Positions 11,652-23,593 of a DNA stretch of 64,000 nt are shown here, in pieces. Each line of letters starts with the position of its first letter. The first letter of the stretch is position 1. Source of the DNA: Orientallactaga sibirica (taxonomy: Eukaryota; Chordata; Mammalia; Rodentia; Dipodidae). The position numbers were made by a program, and so were the translations under genes. The notes beneath the pieces are model-generated. The model was not told where the DNA came from. It worked only from the letters and a program-made list of their open reading frames with translations, and made no database searches. The stretch lies in assembly GCA_036365145.1 (NCBI GenBank), contig JAEOAD010000035.1, positions 2,788,001 through 2,852,000 of the forward strand. The letters run 5' to 3'.

Positions 11652-11803
11652 CTTTTTTTTTTTTTTTCAGGTACAGCCTCGCTGTAGCCCAGGCTGACCT
11701 GGAATTCACTATGCACTCTCAGGCTGGCCTTGAACTCATAGAAATCCTCCTACCTCTGCCTCCCAAGTGCTGGGACTAAAGGCGTGCACCACCACACCCA
11801 GCT
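11652..11803 (-). repeat. B1 SINE
   Basis: Reverse full-length copy. Confidence 0.92.
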
Positions 11804-11929
11804 GGGTCTTGTCTTTTCTATTTAGGAAGTACTAGTAGTACAGTTTTATTTACATTAGAAAGCAAAAGTTACAAAGTATTAAGTATCCTGAAAATAATAT
11901 ATTTGGGGTTTTATTTTATTAAGTAGAAA

Positions 11930-12780
11930 CTTTGAGTGGACACATCATGTGTTGGTACCATCGTTTCTCTCCTTCCTGCCCCCACTCCTCTGAGGGCCCT
12001 CCCTCCTTAGTGGCATGGCTGGTATTCACCATGGAGTTGTAGGTTATGAGTTGTCAGAGCAGCAGTCAGCCATTGTGGGGGCGGGGGTGGGCAATGTCTC
12101 TGGATATTTCTTCCTACACTGTGGCTCTTTCCACCCCCTGTTATGCAAAATTCTCTGAGCCTCGGTGGGTGGGTTTTAAGTCTTCTTTAGTGTTGAGCTC
12201 TCAGCAGCTTCTGGATTTCTGCTTTGGCGCGTTTTGAGTCTCCTCAGTGTCTGCCTTTGAGCTGTGGATTATACTGAGAGCTCAGTCACCCAGCAGGAGC
12301 CTCTTGAGGGCCTAGAGGCCTCCATTCCTAAGGGCAATAAGAGCTTGTTATCAACAGTCCTACCAACAACCATTCAGAGTCTTCATCACCACCCAGCTCA
12401 GGAAAACGCAGGCAGACGGTCATAAATGCCATGCAAGTGTACTTCAGCACATCCAAGTCTCAGAGAACCAATGTGAGGTACAAAGTACTTTGACTGTGAA
12501 TGGGTGATCACATGGGTGACCTTGGAGCGAAAGCTGAAGAAGGAAAGGACACTTCCTTCCTGCCTCACACCAATCCAGAGAGACAGAACATAAAACTCTG
12601 CACCCACCCACAGACTGTTAGGAGCAGAGTGGATTCTTGGTAGGAAATCGGGTGTGCAAGGGTCACATTGTAGCTCCCAAGAAGCCAAAGTGTCATGCTG
12701 ATATAGAAGATGAAGAAATGGATGAAAGAAAGGAAAAGCTTGGCAAATGTAATTGAAAAGGTAAAATGTTGGGGGAAGGT
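11930..12780. other. Unclassified; 11.93-12.29 kb may be an old L1 fragment
   Basis: GGCATGGCTGGTATTCACCATGG and nearby text have a repeat-like feel but I cannot name the family. 12,290-12,780 shows nothing. Confidence 0.3.
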
Positions 12781-12782
12781 TC

Positions 12783-12975
12783 TGAGGAGATGGATCAGAC
12801 GTAAGGACCTGCGTTCAATCCCTAGCACCCACATGAAAAGCCAGGCATGACCATGCACACTTTAACCCAAGCCTGAGAGGGCACAAGTAGGTGGGTCACT
12901 AAAGCTTACTCAGTCCTCCACACACATGCACACAGGGCATGGACATATACCACATGTGCACACACACCAAAAAAT
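12783..12975 (+). repeat. B4-like SINE
   Basis: CGTTCAATCCCTAGCACCCAC, a B1-like middle and a CACACATGCACAC end. Confidence 0.65.
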
Positions 12976-13090
12976 GAAAGCAGAGGGGAGGAGAAGAAAG
13001 AGAGAAAGAAAGAGAAAGGAAGGGTGAAGTGTCTTTTGCCAGGCAAGGGCAGAGGCAGGCTTGCTGTATCATATTCATCCCTCTCCCTTT

Positions 13091-13313
13091 TTTTTTTTTT
13101 AAATTATTTATTTATTTGCAAGCAGAGAGAGAGAGATAGAAGAAAGGCAGACAGAGAGAGAATGGGCACGGCACGCCAGGGCATCCAGCCACAGCAAACG
13201 AACTCCAGATGCATGTGTCCCTCGTGCTTCTGGCTTATGTGGGTCCTGGGGAATTGAACCTGGATCCTTTGGCTTCGCAGGCAAACGCCTTAACTGCTAA
13301 GCCATTTCTCCAG

Positions 13314-13317
<4 letters not shown>
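13091..13317 (-). repeat. B2-like SINE
   Basis: Reverse full-length copy, (ATTT)n at the left. Confidence 0.92.
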
Positions 13318-13320
<3 letters not shown>

Positions 13321-13344
<24 letters not shown>

Positions 13345-13499
13345 GTTTGTTTGTTTGTTTTTCAAGGTAAGTTCTTACTCTAGCTCAGGCTGACCTGGAT
13401 CTCATTCTGTATTCTCAGGGTGGCCTTGAACTCACGGCAATCTTCCCACTTCTGCCTCCCGAGTGCTGGGATTAAAGGCATGCGCCACCACACCCAGCC
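13321..13499 (-). repeat. B1 SINE
   Basis: Reverse full-length copy abutting the B2-like SINE. 13,500-14,000 shows nothing recognised. Confidence 0.92.
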
Positions 13500-14003
13500 C
13501 TCTATTTGTTTTTAACTGCTCCACTCATCACCCTCCCACATATTAAGTTCCTCAGATGTCCCTGGATGCTACTTGTCAGCTGATGGTGACAGGCAGAGCT
13601 GGGCAAGAAAGACCTCAGTGATTGACAGGTGGAGAAAGGCTGTCCTTTCTCTGAGAGCAGCAGGAAACAGGAGAGAGGGCAGGGGGAGTTTGGAGGCAGG
13701 CCTGGGGGCTTCTACAACAGCTCAGACCAAGGCAATTCTGCCAAACATGGAGGGGGCAAGAGCAGGCTGAGGGACACTAGTGACAAGACATAGGAAGTCA
13801 AGAGAGCATGATATCATCAGGCTGGGAGGTTTGAACTGTTTGGGGAGATAAGCTAGGGGAGGGGACAGGAGAGGGATGCTCCCACTGATACCGACTGAGA
13901 AGGATCGGGGAAGCCCAACTATAAAATCAGGGCAAAACTCCTCTCACTCTTGGTGGGAGAATCAGCTTTATTTTTACAGGTGGCAAAGAAAATGGAAGAG
14001 AAG

Positions 14004-14161
14004 GGCTGGAGAGATGGCTTAGTGATTAAGGCACTTGCTTGCAAAGCCAAAGGACCCAGGTTCACTTCCCCAGGACCCACATAAGCCAGATACACAAGGG
14101 GGCACACACATCTGGAGTTCATTTGCAGTGGCTAGAAGTCGTGGCATGCCCGTTCTCTCTC

Positions 14162-14203
<42 letters not shown>

Positions 14204-14240
14204 CCTGTTTATTTCTCTCTTTCCCAAATAAATAAATTTT
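14004..14240 (+). repeat. B2-like SINE with (CT)n
   Basis: CT run at 14,153-14,205. Confidence 0.92.
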
Positions 14241-14249
14241 TAAAAAGAA

Positions 14250-14755
14250 AATGGAGGAGAAACAAGATCCATACATAAGACAAGAAGATAGCCAGCTGCC
14301 CACCACGACATGTGCCACCTCTACACATGTGCCAGGACCTGGGAGAAATCACAGAGGAAGCGGTGATGTGAATACTGCTCTTACTGGTAGCCTGACAACC
14401 AGCTTTAGGGCAATGGTGACAGACAACATGATCAATCAAAACCCATCAAAGCATAAATCCAGAGGCTACAAAGAACTCCACAGTAAATCATGTTGCTAAG
14501 AGACCTGCCATGGCTCAGGGAACATTGTAGAAGAGATGCCAGAAAGATTGTGAGAGCCACAGAGTGGGCAGGAATAGCCTGAGACACTGTTCCCCCCTCC
14601 TTGCTAAACCACAGGGACTGACTGAGGCCTTCATGCCCACAGTGAACACCATAACCCCATGAGGAGGGCCCCCAGGGTAACAGAAGCACGGGCGAGAGGA
14701 TGAAAGACTATAGCATGTTATAAGCTGTACAAAATAAATTTTTTTTTAATAAGGG
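14250..14755 (+). mobile_element. L1 3' UTR fragment
   Basis: Shares CATGGCTCAGGGAACATTG, GAAAGATTGTGAGAGCC and GGACTGACTGAGGCCTTCATG with the copies at 33.2 and 60.4 kb. Ends in AATAAATTTTTTTTTAAT. Confidence 0.6.
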
Positions 14756-15089
14756 TGAACATACAGTAGATTTGAAGTGCCTGTGGGTCCTCTGAGCAAC
14801 CACACATGCCATCCTCACCCACTATTATCCAAGATGGGAGTGTCAAGGGCTCAGTGCATGTCCAGTGAGATTCCGATGTACAGAATGACAGGCAAGTTGT
14901 ATGATGCAAACATTTTCCATAAATATTCCACTCCTGGGATTTTCCCTCATGTGCTCCAGGGTCAACTGTCTGAAGAATGAAGTTGATTCTCTCAAGAAGG
15001 ATATTCTTTCCATCTTTGCTCACTCAACTGCCCCAAGGTTTTTAACTCATTTTATTTTTGTTTTTGTATGGGAGTGCTGTTTGGGGGTG

Positions 15090-15376
15090 GGTGGGTGTGT
15101 ACATGCTATGGTACACACATGGAGACTGTCAATCCTCTCCTGTGTGAGTCAGGGTCTCTCTTGTCTTGATTTATTTTTTTGCCACTAATTAGAACAGTTT
15201 AGGTGGCTCACAAGCTTCTTCATTTTCCCTGGCTCAGCCTCCTGTTGCTGTAGATGCGTGGAGATTACACACGTGTGCACCTTTGAATCTGGCTTTATAT
15301 GGGGGCCTTAGACTTGAATTGCAGTCAGCAGTCTTGCAGTCAAGCACCTTTAACTGCCGAGCCATCTTAGCAGCCT
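15090..15376 (-). repeat. B4-like SINE
   Basis: Reverse composite: B1-like GAGTCAGGGTCTCTC, then CACCTTTAACTGCCGAGCCATC. Confidence 0.6.
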
Positions 15377-15639
15377 TTCCCCAAGGTCAGTTTCAAATGC
15401 CAGCTCTTCTGGGAAAATGTCCTGGATTTTGTTCCTCCCTCCCCACATTCACTCACGTTGCTTATGTCACTAGTTGGTGCTATTTAGCATTGAGTGGCTT
15501 ATAGTTGGTTGACAGAATGGGATTGCCCAGGTGACAAGAGGCAAGATGAGAACAGTAACCCTGTGGATGTCAGTCAGGCTAAGCATGTGAGAGAAGAAAT
15601 CTGCTGGCATTGGAATCTGTTCTCACACACATTACTTCC

Positions 15640-15770
15640 TCTGAGTCCAGAAACCCTGCAAGGTAGGTAGCACTGGCCTCTTTTATAAGTCAGAAAACTG
15701 ACACTCATTCGAGGTTGCCCAAAGCCTGCAACTGGCCATATGAAGAGTTGAGCCTGTTCATTCATTCACT
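15640..15770 (-). repeat. MIR-like fragment
   Basis: TTATAAGTCAGAAAACTGACAC and GGTTGCCCAAAGCCTGC resemble a MIR core. Orientation is tentative. Confidence 0.35.
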
Positions 15771-15924
15771 CCACTAATGTAGATTAAGCTATCCCCACGT
15801 GCCAGGTACCGTGACAGAGACTGAAGAACACAGTGGTGGCTTATAGAAAGCATCACTCAAGCACGAGAGATGGGACATCAACAAGTAATAGGTAATGTGT
15901 GAGTGATATGAGAAATGAAGTACT

Positions 15925-16020
15925 CTTCCCAGTATGATGGTGCATGCTGGCAATCCCAGTACTTGGAAGGCTGACCCAGGAAGATTACTGTCAATTTGAA
16001 GCAATACTGGTTTACTGCTG
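15925..16020 (+). repeat. Diverged B1 fragment
   Basis: GGTGCATGCTGGCAATCCCAG, body decayed. Confidence 0.6.
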
Positions 16021-16127
16021 GGTGAACTTTTTCTGAAGAGAATACACAAACCTGTGCTTCCCCCCAGGTAGGGTACCAACAACAGATCAAAGTACAGTAC
16101 CAAAGTCCAGCTGAGTGAACTCATGAC

Positions 16128-16315
16128 TTTTTGGGTTTTTTTGTTTTGTTTTGTTTTGGTTTTGGTTTTTGGTTTTTCCAGGTAGGGTCTCACTCTGGTC
16201 CAGGCTGACCTGGAATTAACTATGTAGTCTCAGGGTGGCCTTGAACTCACGGCGATCTTCCTACCTCTGCCTCCCGTGTGCTGGGATTAAAGGCGTGTGC
16301 CACCATGCTCGGCTT
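16128..16315 (-). repeat. B1 SINE
   Basis: Reverse copy with a GTTTT-rich tail. Confidence 0.92.
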
Positions 16316-16319
16316 AACT

Positions 16320-17860
16320 AATGAGTTATTAATAGGGTTACTTACAGAACATGGGTGAGGAGGGGTTGTTTCCAGGAACATGGGTGCCCCCAAAGCAGTC
16401 ATCGCCAGAAAATCTCTCCTCAGCATGAATGACAACCTCCCCACCGCTGCAGAGATGGAGTGTGCCCTTCAGCCAACCTTCCCCACACTGTGTATTCTAA
16501 TACATCCCAAGGCCATGAGACTGCATGAGGCCAAGACAGAACTACGCAGTGCTGGCAGGGACACACAGGAGGGAGTGGCTGAGATCTGTGATGAATGTAC
16601 CATGACCCTCCCCAAACTCTCCTTCTATGAGGGAACATGAACAGGACCAATTTGAGGGTTACTTACTGTAGCCACAGCTGCTGCTGATGAAAATGACATT
16701 GGCAATCATGTTCAGAGGACAGCAGCGCTCTGCAACCGCTAAATAATGTGTTTGTGGGCTGCCTGAGTTACATGATGAGCAGAGGAAGAGGAAGGAAGGA
16801 AAGGAGGGCTGGGCATTTGGCTCAGTGGTAGAGCGCAAGGTCCAAGGTTCAATCCCCAGTATGAACAGAAGAAGCAAGGGGAGGAGGAAGAGGAAGTGGA
16901 GAAGAAAAGGAAAATACTCTTCAGGGTGAAACAGCCAGGATGGAGTAATCAGAGATTCAATGTCCTGGGCTCCATCCTTGGCTCGACACTGCAGATCGTG
17001 GCTGAACGAAGACAAGACAGTCGGTCGTAGAGCGCTGCGTAGCCCTTTCAAATGACTGACGCTGTCCAGGGCTTAGAATGTGCCAACAAAACTGACAGAA
17101 ACAAAGTGAAACCAGTGACTGAGTTTTCTGTTTAATTTCCACAAACATCTGAGTCATATTTCTGGTTTAAGTTTTTTTTTTTTTTATTTACAGCACCATT
17201 GAATGTCTTTCACCTTCAAAAGGTATGTGGACATACATCCATTGTGGGGTATTGACATGCCATAGTGATGAATTATTTAAACTATCTTAAAGTTTTAACA
17301 ATCCCCAGCCCAATCCCCCCCACACACACCAAATCTGATCATTATACTTTGGCAAAGTTGCCCTTGAGGACAGAAGGAGGACTTGAAGCAACAGAACTCC
17401 ACAATATTGTAACATAACTAACCATAGACCTCCGGGAAGAGGCCACTCCCCCTTGAAAACCATCCTTTCTGGATTGTTCTCCCTAGAATTCAGAACAGCT
17501 CCAACATCTCTCACCTGGCTTTCTACTAAAAAGTGACAGATGATTATTTAGCAAACATTCAAGAAAGTTCTATGTAAACAAGAAAGCCCAGAGTAAAACA
17601 GAAAGAGGGGAGCTACAAAACAGTAATGTATCTGCACTAGCTGAACTCCAGGTTCCGGAAGATTTGGATCCCTTGACGATTATGGCCTGATGAACATTTA
17701 AGAAACTAGTTTCCTGGTTCAATGACGCCCCCCCCCCCACTTCCCACCTATGGTCACTTGAGTATAGATATGCTCAGAAAACATACCTAGAGACAGACCT
17801 GTACACACTGATCCCCAAATTCAAAATCCAAATTAAAAAATTTCCTCATTTTCCTATATT
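16320..17860. other. Mostly unrecognised; ID-like SINE at 16,807-16,870
   Basis: GGCTCAGTGGTAGAGCGCAA with TTCAATCCCCAG is the ID-like piece. The rest, including frames at 16,659-17,051, shows no family I recognise. Confidence 0.5.
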
Positions 17861-17861
17861 T

Positions 17862-17996
17862 TTGTTATTTTTTGCTTTTTGAGACAGTCTCATATAGTTG
17901 AGGTTAGCTTCAAAGTTTTGAACTCTATGTAGTCAAGGATGGCTTGACCTCCTGCCTCAGACTGGAATTACAGACATGCACCACCACACCAGGCCC
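17862..17996 (-). repeat. Old B1 SINE
   Basis: TTTTTGAGACAGTCTCATATAG to ACCACCACACCAGGCC, diverged. Confidence 0.7.
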
Positions 17997-18227
17997 ACAC
18001 TTAGCTGTTCTTTTCTGTAGTCTTTAACTACAAGTGTGGGAATACATATAAAAGGAAGATACTTTAAAATTCAGGTAGTATGATTCCCTCTCAGAGAAAA
18101 TGGGAGTTGGCAAGAGATTATGTCAGTCATAAACAATAAAGAACTTCAAATGTCTAAACTCATCCTAAGCACAGAACTGCTTACCAGAAGGTAAAAGCAA
18201 GAAACATCAAGTTTAAAACTTGGATTT

Positions 18228-18350
18228 TTAAAAAAATTTTGTTTTGTTGAGAGATTGTCTTGCTGTGTAGCTCTGGCTGGTCTTGAACTCACAATGCTCC
18301 TGTCTCAGCCTCCCTAGTGCTGGGATTATAGGCATGCACTACCATATAAT
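18228..18350 (-). repeat. Old B1 SINE
   Basis: Contains CCTCCCTAGTGCTGGGATTA in reverse orientation. Confidence 0.7.
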
Positions 18351-18661
18351 GGGTAACTTTAAATGTGATTTAAATTCCTCTAACAGTTTCTTGTGCTGAT
18401 GTCACCCCATCTCATTTGGCAGTAGGCTTGTCATATGGCAGGTTCTCAGGAGTTGAAGAAACCAGTAAAAGCAAGTGTTATTTTTTTCTTGGTTTTGTCT
18501 TGTCTTGTTTTGTTTTGTTTTCATTTCATTCACTTCCTAATGGAATAGCAGGATTTGAGAGATTTTTCAAATTATATTTTTTCTTTGCATATCAAAAATT
18601 TCCATGTAGAAACAGTGGTAATTTTATGCCTGGTTTGATCTCACCTTTAAAAATATTGTTT

Positions 18662-18870
18662 ACCTGGGGATGTCACTCAGTGATAGTGTGCATGCTAACA
18701 CGTGCAAGGCCCTGGGTTCTATCCTCAGCACCAACAAACAAACTTTAAAGAATTGTTTGTAAACAGTGATCCTAATCCAGGGTGTGGGGGCGCACATCTG
18801 TAATCCCAGTGCTCTGGGGACTGAAGCTGGGAGAGAAGAGTGAATGCTACAGAACTGAGAATATTAAAAA
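18662..18870 (+). repeat. ID-like SINE followed by old B1
   Basis: CAAGGCCCTGGGTTCTATCC marks the ID-like part (to about 18,748); CATCTGTAATCCCAGTGCTC the B1. Confidence 0.65.
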
Positions 18871-18880
18871 AGAGAATTGA

Positions 18881-19075
18881 GAGCTCAAGAGATGGCTCAG
18901 CAGCTAAGGCACTTGCCTGAAAAGCCTAAGGACTCCTGTTCCACTCGCTAGGTCCCACATAAGCCAGACACACAGTGACACAAGCATGCAATGTCACACA
19001 TGTGCACACATCTGGAGTTTGATTACAGTGGCTGGAGGTCCTGGTGTGCCAATTTTCACTCTCTCTCTCTCAAAA
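18881..19075 (+). repeat. B2-like SINE
   Basis: Ends in CTCTCTCTCAAAAAAAAAA. Confidence 0.88.
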
Positions 19076-19135
19076 AAAAAAAAAAAAACCAGTCTGTTGG
19101 GCTTATGTCAAAAAAAAATTTTTTTTAAGGCTACT

Positions 19136-19280
19136 GAGCCAGGCATGGTGGTGCATGCCTTTAATCCCAGCACTCAGGAGGATCACCATAAACTCGAGGC
19201 AACCAAGACAACATGGTGAATTCCAGGTCAGCCTGGACTAGGGTAAGACCCTACCTCGAAAAAAACAAAAAACAAAACAA
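19136..19280 (+). repeat. B1 SINE
   Basis: Full-length with a short internal deletion. Confidence 0.9.
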
Positions 19281-19437
19281 GACTATCGAGCTCTTGGGAG
19301 GCTTCCCTCAACAATGTTTAGAAATGGTATAGCTCGTGGTTCAGAAGTTAGGGACAAAGGGCCTCCGCTGTGGGTATGGGGCAATATCCTAACCTGACCC
19401 ACACAGAGGACCATAAACATTATTAAAAATATCTTCA

Positions 19438-19618
19438 GGGCTGCGGTGCAGTTCTGTGGCAAAGCACATGCAGGAAAAATGTGAAAGAGAAATCAGTGCC
19501 TTGGGGTTAGGGATGTAACTCGTCAGAATGGTGCTTAGTATTCACAAAGCCATAAGTTCAAAGGTTCTTAGGATCAGAAATTCAAGGTCACCCTTGGCTA
19601 TATAGTGAGTTCAACACT
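19438..19618 (+). repeat. ID-like and B4-like remnants
   Basis: GGGGTTAGGGATGTAACTCGT, then TCAAGGTCACCCTTGGCTAT, leading into the GAAA array. Confidence 0.5.
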
Positions 19619-19620
19619 AT

Positions 19621-19698
<78 letters not shown>

Positions 19699-19733
19699 GG
19701 AGGGGGAGGGAGGGAGGGAGGAAGGAAGAAACA

Positions 19734-19785
<52 letters not shown>

Positions 19786-20060
19786 AGAGAGAGAGAAAGA
19801 AAGAAAAAGAAAGAAGAGAGAAAAGAAAGAAAAAAGAGAGAGAAAGAAAGAAAAAGAAAGAAAGAAAGAAAAAAGAAAGAAAGAAAAAGGAAGAAAGAAG
19901 AGAGAGAAAGAGAGCGAGGAGGAGGAGGGAAGGAGGAAGGAAGGAAGGAAGGAAGGAAGGAAGGAAGGAAGGAAGGAAGGAAGGAAGGAAGGAAGGAAGG
20001 AAGGAAGGGGAAGGGAAGGAAGGAAAAAGGAAAGAATGGAGGGAGGGAGGGAGGGAGACT
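19619..20060. repeat. (GAAA)n/(GGAA)n homopurine microsatellite
   Basis: Perfect GAAA runs at 19,622-19,687 and 19,735-19,785, degenerate purine sequence, then GGAA to 20,005 and GGGA to 20,057. Confidence 0.98.
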
Positions 20061-20840
20061 GAAAGACCAGTACTGCGGTACTGCTTTGGATAAAGAAAGG
20101 AGGGCATTTTCTGGAAGGACACACGAACACAAAGCAAGTGGGTAGCAGTGCTTTAGTGAACTAAAGGAAAACCTGCAGTTTTAAATATCTTGTTCTTCAG
20201 ATGCTGCTAAAACCAAACATGGCTGATCCAGAGGGGAAACATAACTTGTGCTTCCTTCAGAGAAGAAAAGGTAAGACCACCAAAGAGAGAGAAAAACCCA
20301 AGAAAAAATGCCACAGAGCAGGCATCCCAGCACTGGAGGTGGCAAACAAAACTTGTCTAACCCAGTACCAAAATATTGCACCTCCTCCACTTTTGGACAT
20401 TATTAAATGCATTCAGCCAACTGTCTCTAAAGGTATTATTTTATATTGACCCCTGTCTATAACTTGGTATGTGAATGTCAATCAAGATAGTTTTCTGAGG
20501 CTAGATTTAATTATGTTGGAATTAAGTGCTTTTTCCTTTACAGAAAAAATACTTTAGAGATTAAAGAAGATTTTTCAGATGTAAACTAAAATACATTCCT
20601 TTAGGCAGTCACAGAAAAACTGAAATTATACTTTCCTTTTAATAATAGAAGAATGATGTGAATCCAAATTTAGAAGTTAGAGACCAATTTCTTTTGTGGC
20701 TCCAGCAAAGGCATCTCAAACAGTTATTTATGTTGAAGAATTTGGCTCACACATTGCTATGGTGAGTTTCTTAAAGAATATTCCAGTTTATATGAGCATA
20801 TCACACCTTTAACAGTAAAGCAGAACTTTTGTCTTCTGAG
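20061..20840. other. No recognised feature
   Basis: AT-rich single-copy sequence beyond the tentative end of SLC30A10; a longer 3' UTR could extend here. Confidence 0.4.
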
Positions 20841-20842
20841 TT

Positions 20843-20858
20843 CTCTCTCTCTCTCTCC

Positions 20859-20897
<39 letters not shown>
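20843..20897. repeat. (TC)n(TG)n microsatellite
   Basis: CTCTCTCTCTC then about 18 TG units. Confidence 0.95.
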
Positions 20898-20909
20898 GTT
20901 TTGTTTTTC

Positions 20910-21057
20910 GGATTTTTTTTTTCAAGGTAGGGTCTCACTCTAGCCCAGGCTGACCTGGAATTCACTCAAGGTCTCAGGGTGGCCTCAAACTCACAGCAAT
21001 CCTCCTACCTTGCCTCCCGAGTGCTAGGATTAAAGGCATATGTCACCACGCCCAGCA
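20910..21057 (-). repeat. B1 SINE
   Basis: Reverse full-length copy. Confidence 0.9.
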
Positions 21058-21065
21058 GTGTGTGT

Positions 21066-21225
21066 GTGTTTGAAGCAGGGTTTCACTCTAGACTAGGCTG
21101 ACCTCAAACTCATGGCAACCCTCCTACTTCAGCCTCCTGAGTTCCAGGTCAGCCTAAGCTAGAGTGCAACCCTACCTCGAAAAATCAAAAAATCAAAAAA
21201 TAAAAGTGCACCACCACGCCCAGCT
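21066..21225 (-). repeat. B1 SINE with an opposite-strand B1 3' end inside
   Basis: A reverse B1 is interrupted after CCTCAGCCTCCTGAG... by plus-oriented TTCCAGGTCAGCCTAAGC with A tail, then resumes as GTGCACCACCACGCCCAGC. Confidence 0.8.
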
Positions 21226-21439
21226 CTCTATGCCCCTTTCTAGTTTATAAAGTGCAGATAATCCAACACGATAAACTTCTAGAGATTGAAAAAAAGCTTT
21301 GGGCATTTTTCTGTTACCTATTCATGATCAGTTTAAACTTAACCAGCTCTCAAAGAACAAAGTTTCCTATACTACTGACCCTACCTGCTTACTTATCAGC
21401 CCTTCAAATTTAAGTCTAACTCACACCCAAAAAAAAATG

Positions 21440-21558
21440 TTCTTGAAACAGGGTCTCATTATTTTGCCCAGGCTAGCCTTCTTCTCCTAAGCTCAAGTGA
21501 TCCTCCTGCCTCAGCCTCCTGAGTCGCTGGCACTACAGGGGTGCACCACCATGCACAC
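21440..21558 (-). repeat. Old B1/proto-B1 SINE
   Basis: AAACAGGGTCTCATTATTTTG to GGGTGCACCACCATGC. Confidence 0.65.
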
Positions 21559-21862
21559 AAAGATAATAAAATGCCACTTGTGCTGAAAACATGGATGCTG
21601 TTTCTGTTACCATCCAGCGTTTCTTGTGACTCCTATGCAGTTTCTTGATAGGACTCAAAACGTACAGCCTAGAAAGGACCATCAGTCATTCTTGCAGAGT
21701 ATCAAAGAAAAATGCTAGTTCTCTAAGTAAGGTCACCCCTCCCTTTTTCTCATAACAATGAAACTTTGATTTCAACACCAAGGCCTAAGTGGGGTGTTAA
21801 GCACACAACAGAGGCTTCTGCACTACTAATATAGGTCAGTGTCTGAATCAGATGATAATAAA

Positions 21863-23102
21863 TTTATTTGCACTTGGTAATATGAATCAGAGACATAAAA
21901 GGAAATTCTGATTTCCTCCAAACACATGGAAAGCAGCAGCTAAATTAGTTTTCATTTCTCTCTCAGACATCAGCTTTTCTACCTGGTGGGCAACTACAAT
22001 AAATACTTTAAATAGGGTTAATTAAAGAGGAGGGGCAGTCTAGCTTACTTATTTGGCAGGAATGAGCTCCCAATGACACGTATTGTCCTGTCCCAGGAAG
22101 ATTCATTTTCCCCTGGTAAATGCTATATTGATCAATGTGATCATATGAAAGGAGATGCTAAGGAAACGAATCATCATCGAAACAAGAAACGACAATGATC
22201 CCACTTGGAGATGCTCAAAGACAGCAAATGAGCATGTGTCATACTTGAGGAAGCAGCCACGTCCCCGCACTTCCACGTGGAAAGAATGCACCATAGATTC
22301 AAACATCGGGAAGACCCTGTCGCTCGCTGCAGTTTAGTTCCCAACAGGAAATAAACACCGGTTTCCTCTCACCTCGCAAAAGGAGTGGCCGGTCAAAACC
22401 CACTTTCTCACCACCCCACTATCTTATTTACACCCTCTCTAACGTCTTAAGAACATCTAGATTAATAAGCATTTGTTCTAATAAGTGTTCATTTTGTCTT
22501 TATCTGAAACTGAATCAAAGAAAAGATGGCTCCACAGTGCCACAAGAACCTAACCTTCATCTTGTAGGATCTTCAAGGGGAATGGGAGAAAACAGTTTTT
22601 TCCACATTCTTAGGCTATGAACTCCTCTGAGAGTCAGCCAGCAGTTCTGATCAGTTGAAAAGCAGTGGCTAGGGACGCAGCTCAGGAATAGAGCCCTTAC
22701 GTAGCATGCATGAGACCTTGGGTTCAGTTCCCCAGCGCCACAAGAAAAACAACATCAACAAAAGATCCCAAGAACTACTTTGAATCCTGTGTCCACAGTC
22801 CCAGCCCTCAACATAGATGCTAGTGCAGTTTGCTTTGAAAACGCATGCTCAAAACAACAACAACAAAAAAAAAATACAGTTGTAGAATATCATGAGCAAT
22901 CCTGCGTAATGGAACCAGGTTATTGGTCGAGTGACAATCAACAGATGTGTTCCACCAATGTCCCAAACAGCCAAGCCCTGCTGACAGGGCACGCACACTG
23001 CAAGTCTGGTCAGAGCCCACGGCCCACAGAGCTCTTTCCCCAGGCCACACTGGTGATTCCAAAGTGCCTGTCGAGATAGTCTGATCTTATGTGGGTACCT
23101 GT
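21863..23102 (-). other. SLC30A10: SLC30A10 3' UTR (predicted, distal end uncertain)
   Basis: Sequence downstream of the stop is mostly non-repetitive apart from one ID-like SINE at about 22,662-22,755. The first canonical AATAAA on the minus strand that I found is at 21868-21863, taken here as a tentative end. A GT-rich downstream element is not obvious, so the true site may lie elsewhere. Confidence 0.35.
22662..22755 (+). repeat. ID-like SINE in the predicted 3' UTR
   Basis: GACGCAGCTCAGGAATAGAG, then GGGTTCAGTTCCCCAGCGCC and an A-rich tail. It is antisense to the gene. Confidence 0.75.
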
Positions 23103-23593
23103 CTAAAAGTGTGTACTGTTTTCATGACATTGCTCGTCCTGGGTTTTGCTAAGAGTATGTCTGTGGTCCCTCACACAGCCATCCGAAGACACCTCAATGG
23201 CCACTTCCTGCATGTTGTCTCTTGTGCTTCGGTAGGTCCCTGATGGGGGACCACCATTCTGCTGCACACAGCCATTGGTGTGGGCCAGTGGCAGCACCCC
23301 AGGAGGACAGCACAGCTTCTTAGCACAGTTCTGGGAGACGCAAGGGGCACTGCAGAGCAACAGTAAGTCCTTGTGCTCCAGGGCTTCCTTCAAGTCCACA
23401 CTTTCAAACTGGATGGTCACATTGTGAATGCCTGCGTTGTGGAAGATTTCTCGAATTTTCCTGCTGGCGTCCTGATATCCCACATCCTTCTGGTACTTGA
23501 TGTGCAGAGTAGCGATGACCTTTCCACTCACAAGTTCCCAGATGTGCACTTCGTGCACACTGCTAATTCCAGGCACGGCAGAGACCTTCGCCA
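23103..23593 (-). CDS. SLC30A10: SLC30A10 coding exon 4 and stop (residues 287-449)
   Basis: The acceptor is TCTCTTCTAG and the exon starts TGGCGAAGGTC. It encodes the C-terminal cytoplasmic ferredoxin-like domain of the CDF family: AKVSAVPGISSVHEVHIWEL, then KVIATLHIKY, then IHNVTIQFESVDL. A ZnT10-specific Cys-rich tail follows (CSAPCVSQNCAKKLCCPPG) and ends ...NSTHF with TAG at 23105-23103. Compared with the human tail as I remember it, about three residues are missing near the GTYRSTRD segment. The remaining Cys/His pattern is retained. No lesion was seen. Confidence 0.96.

Noticed and set aside
19588..20137. Phe/Leu/Ser/Pro-rich frames of 171-180 residues
   Set aside because: Direct translation of the GAAA/GGAA microsatellite complement. 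The same applies at 57,397-57,790 and 58,610-59,189.
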